From Bacteroidota bacterium (GTDB lineage: Bacteria > Bacteroidota > Bacteroidia > Chitinophagales > Saprospiraceae), in NCBI GenBank assembly GCA_963169325.1, contig CAUJEY010000006.1, forward strand, positions 1 to 52,387: a DNA stretch of 52,387 bases. Reading direction: 5' to 3'. The notes under the pieces are model-generated. The model saw only the letters and a list, made by a program, of their open reading frames with translations, had not been told where the DNA came from and ran no database searches. Shown here piece after piece: positions 19,172 through 27,496 of this stretch; position 1 is the stretch's first letter, and each line of letters starts with the position of its first letter. The position numbers and the translations under genes are program-made.

Positions 19172-19696
19172 ATGCCTGTGCAACGCAACGAACAAGATAT
19201 TATCAAAGAAGTGCTGAATATTTTTTCCACCCATCTGGAAAAAACCGGCTTGCGCAAAACGCCGGAGCGCTTCGCCATCCTGGAAGAAATTTACAAACGC
19301 ACCGACCACTTCGACGCCGAGGCGCTGTATATCCACATGAAAAACCGAAATTACCGGGTCAGCCGCGCTACAGTGTACAATACGCTGGAATTGCTGACTT
19401 CCTGCGATCTGGTGAAAAAGCACCAGTTTGGTAAAAACCTCGCGCAGTACGAGAAGTCCTACGGCTACAAACAACACGACCACGCCATTTGCGCCAATTG
19501 CGGCAAAGTGGTCGAATTCTGCGACCCGCGCGTACAACAGATCAAAAATATGGTGGGCGAACTCCTGAATTTCCAGATCACGCACCACTCGCTCAACCTC
19601 TACGGCATTTGTGGCGCCTGCCAGAAAGAAATTGAATACGGCATCCTGCGCAAACAACCCAAAATGGTGGAGGATGAACCGGGGTGGGGGGATTGA
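19172..19696 (+). CDS. Fur-family metal or peroxide-responsive repressor
   Basis: A 174-residue protein using the ATG that begins MPVQRNEQ. An in-frame upstream codon would add 29 residues but would overlap the promoter box. The N-terminal winged helix includes [16 protein letters not shown] and the recognition helix region [13 protein letters not shown]. The C-terminal dimerisation domain has a metal-rich segment ([19 protein letters not shown]) and two CxxC pairs (CANC, CGAC) forming the structural zinc site. The family represses iron uptake, zinc uptake or peroxide genes with a metal co-repressor; Fur, Zur and PerR cannot be separated by eye. Neighbouring genes give no metal context. Confidence 0.9.
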   Translation: MPVQRNEQDIIKEVLNIFSTHLEKTGLRKTPERFAILEEIYKRTDHFDAEALYIHMKNRNYRVSRATVYNTLELLTSCDLVKKHQFGKNLAQYEKSYGYKQHDHAICANCGKVVEFCDPRVQQIKNMVGELLNFQITHHSLNLYGICGACQKEIEYGILRKQPKMVEDEPGWGD

Positions 19697-19699
19697 TAC

Positions 19700-19840
19700 C
19701 AGGTTGCTGGGTTGAGGGTTTGAACGTTTCTGGTTTGAGGGTTTGAAGGTTTGAAGGTTTCTGGTTTCACCCGCTCGGTCAACCAGAAACCTTCAAACCC
19801 TCAAACCAGAAACCCTCAAACCTTCCAACCAGAAACCCTT
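19700..19840. repeat. Inverted 8-bp repeat arrays forming a long hairpin
   Basis: The left arm is a run of G/T 8-mers (GGTTTGAG, GGTTTGAA, GGTTTCTG); the right arm is the same family inverted (AACCTTCAAACCCTCAAACC). The best stem pairs 19740-19766 with 19781-19807 with one mismatch around a 14-nt loop. It fills the gap between the Fur-family and flippase genes and may end transcription. Confidence 0.8.
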
Positions 19841-19857
19841 TTTATACCTTTACCCCC

Positions 19858-21330
19858 GTGCAACGCGAGTTCCTGCTCAACATCCTGTTCCTGGTACTGA
19901 TCAATATCCTGATCAAGCCGTTTTTTATTTTCGGTATCGACCTCACGGTGCAGAACCGCTTGCCCGAAGGCGATTACGGGTTGTATTTCACCCTGCTCAA
20001 TTTCACTTACCTGTTTCAAATCCTCAATGATTTCGGGATTCAGAATTTCAACAACCGGCATGTCAGCCAGCATCCGAAGTTGTTGCCCAAATATTTTCCG
20101 AATCTGCTGGCGCTCAAGTTTTTGTTGAGCACCGTTTACGTCAGTTTGTCGCTGTTGGCGGCCTGGGGATTGGCCGGGTACGGGTGGCGCGAGCTACCTT
20201 TGTTGCTTATTTTGTTGTTCAACCAGGTGCTGGCGCAGGGTATTTTGTTTCTGCGGTCCAATATTTCCGGGTTGGGGCACTACCGGCTGGACAGCCTGCT
20301 GTCGTCGTTAGACAAGTTTTTGATGCTGGCTACTTGCGGGGTGTTGTTGTGGGGGATGCCGCGTCATATCCTCTCGGCGGAGACCTTTGCGTTGGCGCAA
20401 ACGCTGGCATTTTTCGCGACGGCGCTGGTGGTTTTTTGGGTTTTGCGCCGCAAAGCGCCCTTGCCCCTGCGGCCCAGTTGGGCCGGCAACTGGCGCGCAG
20501 GGCGCCCGGCCCTGGCCGTTTTGTTTCGCAAAAGTTTTCCGTTTGCCCTTGTTATCCTGCTGATGACTGCCTACACGCGCCTCGACGCGGTGCTGCTCGA
20601 ACGCTTGCTGCCCAATGGAAAAATACATGCCGACGTGTATGCCGGCGCCTACCGGCTGCTGGATGCGGCCAATATGCTGGGGTATCTTTTTGCCTCGCTG
20701 CTGTTGCCGATGTTTGCCCGGATGCTGAAAACCAAAGAGCCCCTGCGTCCCTTAGTGTCGGTGAGTTTTAAACTGATCTGGGCCGGTAGCGTAGCCCTGG
20801 CCGCCGCGGTGTATTTCGCCCGCGCCGACCTGATACAACTGATGATGCCTGCCCGGGCCTCGGCGTATCGGTGGGACACACTGGGTGTGCTGATCTGGAC
20901 TTTCGTGCCGGTGGGCGCCACTTATATCTTCAGCACCCTGCTCACTGCCGGCGAACGCCTGATGCAAATGAACCGGTTTTTTGCGCTCGGCATCGTGCTC
21001 GACATCGGGTTGAATCTTCTGTTGATTCCGCGGTACCAGGCCCTCGGCTCGGCCTGGGCGACCCTTGGCACGCAGGCGTTCATTGCTGTGGCAGTGGCTG
21101 TCCTTTGTGTGCGGCATTTCCAGTTGCGGCCTTCGGCCAAAGGATTGGCGCGTTTATTGGGTTTTGCGGCGTTTGTTTTGTTGTCCGACTGGGTCGTATT
21201 TTATGAAACGCCGTTTGCCTGGCCGGTCAAATTCGGGTCGGCCCTGGCCGTATCTTTTATTGCATCCCTGGTTTTCCGGATGCTGGATGTGCGGCAGATT
21301 CGGGCGTTGCTGGGATGGCGCGTCCGTTGA
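19858..21330 (+). CDS. Polysaccharide flippase (MOP/Wzx-like)
   Basis: This 490-residue integral membrane protein starts at a GTG (VQREFLLNILFLVLINILI). TACCTTTA just upstream resembles a -7 box, so the leader would be very short or absent. About 12-14 hydrophobic helices span the whole length, with a family-typical cytoplasmic loop pattern (GDYGLYFTLLNFTYLFQILN, FGIQNFNNRHVSQ, RLDAVLLERLLP, PVGATYIFSTLLTAGERLMQ). MOP-family flippases move undecaprenyl-linked oligosaccharides across the inner membrane for lipopolysaccharide, capsule or exopolysaccharide assembly. No glycosyltransferase genes lie next to it here, so the substrate is unknown. Confidence 0.88.
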   Translation: MQREFLLNILFLVLINILIKPFFIFGIDLTVQNRLPEGDYGLYFTLLNFTYLFQILNDFGIQNFNNRHVSQHPKLLPKYFPNLLALKFLLSTVYVSLSLLAAWGLAGYGWRELPLLLILLFNQVLAQGILFLRSNISGLGHYRLDSLLSSLDKFLMLATCGVLLWGMPRHILSAETFALAQTLAFFATALVVFWVLRRKAPLPLRPSWAGNWRAGRPALAVLFRKSFPFALVILLMTAYTRLDAVLLERLLPNGKIHADVYAGAYRLLDAANMLGYLFASLLLPMFARMLKTKEPLRPLVSVSFKLIWAGSVALAAAVYFARADLIQLMMPARASAYRWDTLGVLIWTFVPVGATYIFSTLLTAGERLMQMNRFFALGIVLDIGLNLLLIPRYQALGSAWATLGTQAFIAVAVAVLCVRHFQLRPSAKGLARLLGFAAFVLLSDWVVFYETPFAWPVKFGSALAVSFIASLVFRMLDVRQIRALLGWRVR

Positions 21331-21419
21331 AAATCATTTCGAAAATTAACGCAGGTCATTTTTTATTTGTGGCGTAAGCGGCAAATTGCGGCTTAACTGC
21401 ACACCATAAATTTTGACTT

Positions 21420-21557
21420 ATGACATCCTTTTTGTTATCCGCCTGGACCATCCGCGAATGGCTCTCCGTTTTCACTTTATCTGCACTTGTTGTGCTTCCT
21501 GTCGTGCTGATGTGGCGCTTTTTTATAAAAGGAGCGGACGAAAAAAAGGCGAAGTGA
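21420..21557 (+). CDS. 45-residue single-pass membrane peptide
   Basis: An ATG at 21420 opens a 45-codon frame ending in TGA at 21555-21557. The product, MTSFLLSAWTIREWLSVFTL followed by a hydrophobic stretch and the tail FFIKGADEKKAK, has one predicted transmembrane helix (about 15-36) and a charged C-terminus. TAAATTTTG just upstream resembles a -7 box with one extra base. It sits between the flippase and the convergent hydrolase gene. Small peptides of this kind can be assembly factors or regulators of membrane complexes; no specific function is supported. No homology evidence was available. Confidence 0.5.
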   Translation: MTSFLLSAWTIREWLSVFTLSALVVLPVVLMWRFFIKGADEKKAK

Positions 21558-21564
21558 AAGTGGC

Positions 21565-22233
21565 TTAGTCCATTGCCTCCAGAATCATTTTCCCGACAAT
21601 ATCCGGTTGGCTGAAAACCATAAAATGGCTGCCATCTTTGATCCGATATAGGGGTTGTTTGAGCAAGTGTATGGGGAACGTCTTGTCGTTTTCTCCATGA
21701 ATTTGGACAACAGGAATGTTATTTCTGCTCGGGCCCGACCACTTGGAGAGGGTCTTGATTGCCCATTGCAGATAATCATCAGGCTGTTTGCCTATCATGT
21801 TTTTAAAAAGTTGCTGTTCTGCACCAGTGCGGTAACCGTGTTGTTTTGCCCATATCCAAAAAGTACTCAGCGTCAGTTTTTTTGTGAAAAACCGGTATAG
21901 TCCCAATGGTTCAATTAACCGAATATGCCATGGCTTTTCATCAATAGATTTAATACTTGAAACGAGAATAATCTTTTCAATATCTATAAACTGCGCCATT
22001 TCCTGCGCCATAATCCCGCCAAAAGAATGACCAATTAAAATGATTTTTTCATTTGTTTTTTCAATCTTTACAGTCATTCGTTTTGCGTAGTCTGCAATAC
22101 TTTCGTCACGTTCAGGCACAATCCAGTTCAAGTGTCTGACTTGGATTTGTCCAAAATCAATTTTTCCGAAAATACGCTCGTCAAGGCCGAGGCCGGGGAT
22201 GGTGTAAATCGTAAAATTGCCAGTTTTAACCAT
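21565..22233 (-). CDS. Alpha/beta hydrolase, last gene of the Dab operon
   Basis: A 222-residue protein starting at the ATG of MVKTGNFTIYTIPGLGLDER. An upstream in-frame ATG at 22293 would overlap dabB by 20 bp and add a basic tail not expected for the fold. The nucleophile elbow is GHSFGG (Ser70), the acid is likely in HGENDKTFP, and the base in KDGSHFMVF. No signal peptide. It follows dabB after 40 bp and is probably cotranscribed. Substrate unknown; it resembles small esterases or thioesterases and may be unrelated to carbon transport. Confidence 0.8.
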   Translation of the reverse strand: MVKTGNFTIYTIPGLGLDERIFGKIDFGQIQVRHLNWIVPERDESIADYAKRMTVKIEKTNEKIILIGHSFGGIMAQEMAQFIDIEKIILVSSIKSIDEKPWHIRLIEPLGLYRFFTKKLTLSTFWIWAKQHGYRTGAEQQLFKNMIGKQPDDYLQWAIKTLSKWSGPSRNNIPVVQIHGENDKTFPIHLLKQPLYRIKDGSHFMVFSQPDIVGKMILEAMD

Positions 22234-22273
22234 TTTAGATATGCTGTGGAGGATATTTGCCCGGTTACGAAGT

Positions 22274-24142
22274 TTACGACGATTTAAACGCAATCGGATG
22301 ATAAGCTTTCTTGTGTTGCCCCATAAATATCCGGGCGTAAATCCGCAGTAACGTCAGTTCCAAAAATAGAAAATTTAATGCCATCATAAGCGCCATAAAT
22401 ATCTGGCCCTTATGCACATGGGTGAACATCAGGTCGATGCCGATAAAAGTAGGGGTGATAGGGAAACCTGATAATCCCAGGCAGGAGAGCAAAAAAACCA
22501 GGGCAAGGCCGCGTTGTTCGTATATGTGTCCGTGGTAATGCTCTAAGGAGATGTCGCCCTCTATGGATTTTATTTTGCGCAGGCATAGGTAACCGACGAT
22601 CGCTGCACTCATGGAACCGCCCAGGTAAAGGGCAACTTCAAGCCATTTGATATCTTTATTCAACAGTATGGCAATGGCCGTCATAAATTGACTGGAAAAC
22701 GCCATAATCCAGGCGCGCCGGGCATCGCCGCGCTCCGAAAACCCCTTTAAAACCATAACCAGCGACAGCACGGCAAAGAGTATGGGCAAGGCGTTGAACA
22801 GATTAACCCCTAAATTTTCCCGGAGTAAAAATCCGGTAACGCCCGAAACCAGTACGAGCATCCAGAAAACAAAACCCCACCGGCTATTGAAAAAAGCCAT
22901 TCGGTTGCCGATCCATTTAAACGGGCTCCAGAAATACCGGTGCAACAGAAAATCGAAGTTAAATTCTTTTATGCTCAATATATAAAGCGCGTGTTTTATC
23001 TTTTGCAGACGCGGGTTGGGTTCGTTTGCAGGGCGCGGTTTGAAATGGAACACCATGTCATGCACCAGATAATTTAATACGGAGGGCGAAACGAGCAGTT
23101 GATAGGTTCTTAAAAAAGCATTTCCCGCAAAATGTATTAATGCAAGCACATGAAAACCCAGCGCAACTTCTATAAACATCAATCCGATTTGCGCGATGGA
23201 GGCATAAGCAATTTGCGTTTTTACAGAAGACTGAACCCGGGCGATACCGGTCGCCACAAGGCTGGTAGCTAAGCCCGTTGCCAAAATTATGGTTTTGATG
23301 ATCCATTCATGGCCCCAAAACGGATAGGTACGTAATAAAAGAAACACCCCGATATGAACGGAAAGCGAACCATAAAAAATAGCGCTGGAGGTAGTGGGCC
23401 CTTCCATTGCCCTGGGTAGCCAGGTTGAAAAAGGCAGTTGCGCAGATTTTATTATCGCCGCAATCAGGATTGCGACAGTAATAAACATGGCCGGCGCATA
23501 GTGTTGCTGAAATAGCTCCTGTACGGCGGCCATTTCACCCCATTCGGCAAAAGTGATATTTCTATGCCACAGATGATGGCTCATCCACATGGCTAAAATT
23601 AAACAAATATCACCCAGACGATAGAAGGAAAGCACTTTAAACCCGTTTTTTACGGGCAAATACCGGTCCCGGTAAAAGGCAATCAATAAAAACGAGGTGA
23701 TGCCCAAAATCTCCCAGCCGGAAAAAAGCGTTTCGAAATTGCCGGCGAAAACAATCAGGTTATAGCCCACATAAAATAACAGCAGGGCACAGAAATAACG
23801 TTTGAACCCGTCTTCCCTGTGCATGTAATACCGGCTGAATACGGCGACTAAAAAAGTCAGCACCGCCCCCACGAATGCAAATACCGCCGTGATTTTGTCG
23901 AAATAGAAATCAATAAAAAATTCAAATTCCGGGCTTTTATACAATACGATTTGTTTAATGTCCAGGGTTGGAAAACCGTTCATCAACCACCAGGCAATAA
24001 AAAGTACAATGCCAACGAGCTGAATGCCGACCGTACCAAGCGTAACCCCCGAAAGTATGGCTTCCTTTTTTCGCGGCAAAAACAGGCTGATCAGAAACCC
24101 AACAGAAGGAATGAGGATAAAAAACTGTAACAGGTGCGACAT
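22274..24142 (-). CDS. dabB: DabB, proton-conducting membrane subunit of the inorganic-carbon pump
   Basis: This 622-residue, roughly 14-16-helix membrane protein belongs to the NuoL/Mrp antiporter family. Conserved segments include LFSGWEILGITSFLLIAFYR and KSAQLPFSTWLPRAMEGPTT with the membrane lysine and glutamate of the proton path. It lies 9 bp downstream of dabA, and a NuoL-like gene paired with DUF2309 defines DAB systems. Known role of the family: DabB couples the proton gradient to DabA, driving one-way hydration of CO2 to bicarbonate at the inner membrane. No complex I genes surround it, which argues against a respiratory subunit. Confidence 0.9.
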   Translation of the reverse strand: MSHLLQFFILIPSVGFLISLFLPRKKEAILSGVTLGTVGIQLVGIVLFIAWWLMNGFPTLDIKQIVLYKSPEFEFFIDFYFDKITAVFAFVGAVLTFLVAVFSRYYMHREDGFKRYFCALLLFYVGYNLIVFAGNFETLFSGWEILGITSFLLIAFYRDRYLPVKNGFKVLSFYRLGDICLILAMWMSHHLWHRNITFAEWGEMAAVQELFQQHYAPAMFITVAILIAAIIKSAQLPFSTWLPRAMEGPTTSSAIFYGSLSVHIGVFLLLRTYPFWGHEWIIKTIILATGLATSLVATGIARVQSSVKTQIAYASIAQIGLMFIEVALGFHVLALIHFAGNAFLRTYQLLVSPSVLNYLVHDMVFHFKPRPANEPNPRLQKIKHALYILSIKEFNFDFLLHRYFWSPFKWIGNRMAFFNSRWGFVFWMLVLVSGVTGFLLRENLGVNLFNALPILFAVLSLVMVLKGFSERGDARRAWIMAFSSQFMTAIAILLNKDIKWLEVALYLGGSMSAAIVGYLCLRKIKSIEGDISLEHYHGHIYEQRGLALVFLLSCLGLSGFPITPTFIGIDLMFTHVHKGQIFMALMMALNFLFLELTLLRIYARIFMGQHKKAYHPIAFKSS

Positions 24143-24151
24143 TTAAAAAGA

Positions 24152-26761
24152 TCAGTTGAGTATAAAAACAGGCAGGTTTTCCCGCGTGGCGTCCGTAATA
24201 TGGTTCGTTTCCATTTCCGTGGCCGTTTCTATCAGCTGATGGAAATCCTGGGCAGGTGCTATCTGTTGTTTTAAAGGAACATATTGGGTGAAATTACCTT
24301 CTTTAAAATAGAAAACCTGCTTGTTCTCCGGGTGAATAGCCGCTATATGAACCCATTCATTGATAAACCATTCATACAATTCCGGTACGGACTGAATGGT
24401 TTTTAACACCACTTCAGGAAAATGTTCCACAATGATTAATAACCGGACCGGGTCGTGCACCTCGATCATCTGCACCGGGAGTCCGGGCCTCAAATCGCCG
24501 TCGCTGCTGTTGGCTACGCCGAAGAGCCCCATCACATTGTGCGGCAGTTTTGTGCCCGCGCCGAGTTTGTAGTTGTCCACCCGGGAAAAATAATATTCCA
24601 GGTTGATCCCGCCACACACGATCCCCAGCGGGCGCATGACGTTCAACAGCAAGGCGCCCTCCAAATCGGTTTGGTAATTGTAGGAATTCAAAAATGCACG
24701 CCGGTCGAGGAATAAACCCTTGGTCAGGTTGCGGCGACCCACGATGCACAGGGTGTTCGTGCCATGGCCCAATTCAGGCCGGGGTTCGAACAGGGAAACA
24801 GACCGGTCTTTAATAGCTTTCCGGATTTTTTTGATGTGCATTTTTGTGTTAATAGACGCAAACCGCCTCGATCTCTCCTTGGCATTGCGGTCGAGCGCTT
24901 CCTCAAATGCCGTCTTATTGGCGAAGTGCAGGGGCATGTTTTCCGCACGCAGCAGGTGTTCGTCGAAATAGCCGATTTCGTCGGCCGCAGTGTCATGCAG
25001 ACCACCGACAAATTGTGTTTCGAAAGGAATCTCTATACCTTTTTTGTGCAATATTTCCCGTACTTTGGAGTGATTGGCCATAAATGCAAATACCCGGGCA
25101 TTCACCGAGCCCGGCCTTCCGCTGCAAGCGCCGCAATCATGGGCGCTGTGGTGCGGGTTGTTGGCGCTGCTCGAGCCGTGTGCGAGCACGTACACGATAG
25201 GGGCAAAATTGCTTATCAGGCCCATACCCCGCAGTTGCGTTTCTACCCGGGTGGCCATTTCTGCCACGGTAAAGCCGATTTGTAAACCATTTTCCCGATC
25301 ATCCGGGCCCTGGTTTTCAATAGTGAACGTTGCGCGGGGGTTCATGTGCGCAAAGGCATTTGAAATAGCGGGACTCATTTTAGGCCGGAACAGGTTCAGG
25401 AAAATACGCGCGCCGGCCAGAAAACCGAGGGTCAGGATAGAAATGAAGCCTGGTAACAGGGTATGCGTGTGTCGGGTGTACAGCAACTCGTGTTTCCTTT
25501 TTTCGTTTGCCCCGAATTCTTTGATCAGGTATTTGGGCGTCACCGGAGCGGGGCAGAGTTTTTCCTGAAACTTGCCGTTTTCGGGGAGAAAATAAAACTC
25601 CACTCCGAAAAAACCGGGCGCGCCCAAGGTCTCGCAGTTGGGGTCGACCTGCTCGATATGCCGGCGCAGGGAACATTCCCGTTCGTCTATACAAAATATC
25701 GCCTGAAAACTTTTCTTTACCGGCGCCTGTTGACGGTTTTTCGCTCCCATTTCAATACCGGCAAGCACATCATCGTAATAACTCCACTCGAAGGCGTCCT
25801 GCCAAAGGGTAAACACTTCCTGTAATTCGGTGGAAGGCACGGCTGCGAACAAGTGAACCGGTGGCGTGTCGACACGGCTGCACAAAGGCTCCCAGCCGTT
25901 GCCGAAGTAGTATTCCAGCGTATCTATTTCCAGTAACAGCTCAAAAACGATTAAATCGTGGAGCGATATTTTTCGGGTGTCGAACAATGCTTCGGGCTTG
26001 TCTTCCACGGCAGACACGATTCCTGACCAACCCTGGTGGCTGAATTGCTGGTCATAAAGATACTGCTCGTACCAGGCTTCGTCGCCGACCACCATTTTCA
26101 ACAGGTGGCTGATGTCGCAATTACCGTGTAGCAGCAGATTTTTTGCCCTTTTTGTCTTGAAAAAACTGGTAAAACCGTTGCTTTCCAGTGCGCGCAGGGC
26201 AGGTAAAAAACCTTTGTTGCCGGTTGGAAATTGCCAGAGCGAAATGCCCTGGTCCAAATAGCTGCAAAGCACCCGGAAAAGCAGTGGTTGCACCCGCTCA
26301 TCCAAATCAATGTTAAACCGGCTTTTCCAATTGGCCCGCAACATGCCGATACGCGGCGTATTCGAGGTGTCGTATTGTTTGGAAATCAGTTTGGCTTTCC
26401 ACAAGGCGACCTGTCCGGCTCCTTTTTTATCCCGGATGACCCGTTCCAGGACAGGTTCGCTGATACGGCCGTTTTGATAGAGTTGCCGGAACTCCTGGAG
26501 TTGGAGTGTGACCTGATACCCGAATATTTTTGACGCTTTAAAAATAGCTTCATAAAATTTCAGGTGTTGGTAGGCGTGTAACGAGTTGTGGTGAATAAAG
26601 TCTTTGATCGCCGATTGAGCGGGCAGATAGTGCTTTAATTCGTGCAATACATGGTGTTCATCAAACAAAGGCATTTGAACAGAGATGAGTTCCTCTGAAG
26701 CAAAATCAGCCAGCATGACCTCATTCACACTGTTGTTATCGTTGGAATAGGTCTTTTTCAT
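24152..26761 (-). CDS. dabA: DabA (DUF2309), zinc-dependent vectorial carbonic anhydrase subunit
   Basis: An 869-residue protein starting at the ATG of MKKTYSNDNN; a GTG 11 codons upstream is the alternative. The beta-carbonic-anhydrase-like active site seen in characterised DabA proteins is present: C357 and D359 in FCIDERECS, H528 in VLAHGSSS and C543 in SAHDCGAC, with the H-to-C spacing of 15 seen in Halothiobacillus. Further conserved pieces are HHNSLHAYQHL near the N-terminus and PLGIVCGGINLEYYFSRVD near the C-terminus. With DabB it forms a membrane complex that turns CO2 into cytoplasmic bicarbonate. It lies between carbonic anhydrase and dabB in one operon. Likely expressed under CO2 limitation; no regulator is adjacent. 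Confidence 0.94.
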   Translation of the reverse strand: MKKTYSNDNNSVNEVMLADFASEELISVQMPLFDEHHVLHELKHYLPAQSAIKDFIHHNSLHAYQHLKFYEAIFKASKIFGYQVTLQLQEFRQLYQNGRISEPVLERVIRDKKGAGQVALWKAKLISKQYDTSNTPRIGMLRANWKSRFNIDLDERVQPLLFRVLCSYLDQGISLWQFPTGNKGFLPALRALESNGFTSFFKTKRAKNLLLHGNCDISHLLKMVVGDEAWYEQYLYDQQFSHQGWSGIVSAVEDKPEALFDTRKISLHDLIVFELLLEIDTLEYYFGNGWEPLCSRVDTPPVHLFAAVPSTELQEVFTLWQDAFEWSYYDDVLAGIEMGAKNRQQAPVKKSFQAIFCIDERECSLRRHIEQVDPNCETLGAPGFFGVEFYFLPENGKFQEKLCPAPVTPKYLIKEFGANEKRKHELLYTRHTHTLLPGFISILTLGFLAGARIFLNLFRPKMSPAISNAFAHMNPRATFTIENQGPDDRENGLQIGFTVAEMATRVETQLRGMGLISNFAPIVYVLAHGSSSANNPHHSAHDCGACSGRPGSVNARVFAFMANHSKVREILHKKGIEIPFETQFVGGLHDTAADEIGYFDEHLLRAENMPLHFANKTAFEEALDRNAKERSRRFASINTKMHIKKIRKAIKDRSVSLFEPRPELGHGTNTLCIVGRRNLTKGLFLDRRAFLNSYNYQTDLEGALLLNVMRPLGIVCGGINLEYYFSRVDNYKLGAGTKLPHNVMGLFGVANSSDGDLRPGLPVQMIEVHDPVRLLIIVEHFPEVVLKTIQSVPELYEWFINEWVHIAAIHPENKQVFYFKEGNFTQYVPLKQQIAPAQDFHQLIETATEMETNHITDATRENLPVFILN

Positions 26762-26807
26762 ACGCTTTAATTTTAGATGGCGTGATTTTGGCACATTTGC
26801 AATTGTT

Positions 26808-27482
26808 TTAACTGGTTTGCGTCTTGACCGCTTTTTTATTGGAAACCCAGGTATCTTCTAAAAATTCAACTGAACCCGTCTCCAGGTTGTGCTTGGCGCC
26901 TATAATGGCGATTTCCCCTTTTTCAATCATTTGTTCCAGGATGTAACTGCGGTTTATTATGGCTTTTACCGAGCGTTTTATATTCAGGCTGGTGACATTT
27001 TCAACGAATTCGAGATTTTTGGAATTTCGTTTAGATATATCCGCCGTCATTCGTTCTTCATAAACAGCCGGTTGTATTTTAGATAACAGCTCGGTCAGGT
27101 TGCCCATTTCCACGTGGTCGCAGGCGCCTTTTATAGCGCCGCAATTGGTATGACCCAAGACCACGATCAGTTTCGATCCCGCTATTTTACAAGCGAACTC
27201 GAGGCTTCCCATGATATCGGTATTGACTACGTTTCCGGCTATTCGGATAGAAAATATATCGCCCAAGCCCTGGTCGAAGATCAATTCTGCGGAGGTGCGG
27301 CTATCGATACAACTCAATATCACGGCAAACGGCCATTGATTTTCGCGGGTGTCGTTAGCTTGTTGAAGCAGGTTGCGATTGATTTTTAAATTACTGACAA
27401 AACGTTCGTTGCCCTGCTTCAGGAATTCCAATGCTTTGGCGGGTGTTATTGTTGATTGTGTTTCTAAGGTGTGTGCTTTCAT
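26808..27482 (-). CDS. Beta-class carbonic anhydrase
   Basis: A 224-residue soluble enzyme with the complete beta-CA zinc site: C58, D60 and R62 in SCIDSRTSAE, and H111 and C114 in LGHTNCGAIKGA. It interconverts CO2 and bicarbonate in the cytoplasm. No signal peptide is seen. It lies 14 bp after sulP and 46 bp before dabA, so the operon couples anion transport, bicarbonate equilibration and the DAB pump. A free cytoplasmic CA can short-circuit a bicarbonate-accumulating system unless bicarbonate is used anaplerotically, so its inclusion here is notable. Confidence 0.95.
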   Translation of the reverse strand: MKAHTLETQSTITPAKALEFLKQGNERFVSNLKINRNLLQQANDTRENQWPFAVILSCIDSRTSAELIFDQGLGDIFSIRIAGNVVNTDIMGSLEFACKIAGSKLIVVLGHTNCGAIKGACDHVEMGNLTELLSKIQPAVYEERMTADISKRNSKNLEFVENVTSLNIKRSVKAIINRSYILEQMIEKGEIAIIGAKHNLETGSVEFLEDTWVSNKKAVKTQTS

Positions 27483-27496
27483 AATTTTTTGACTTT

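Noticed and set aside
22274-24142. Complex I subunit NuoL
   Set aside because: No other nuo genes are nearby and it lies 9 bp after a DUF2309 gene, which defines DabB.
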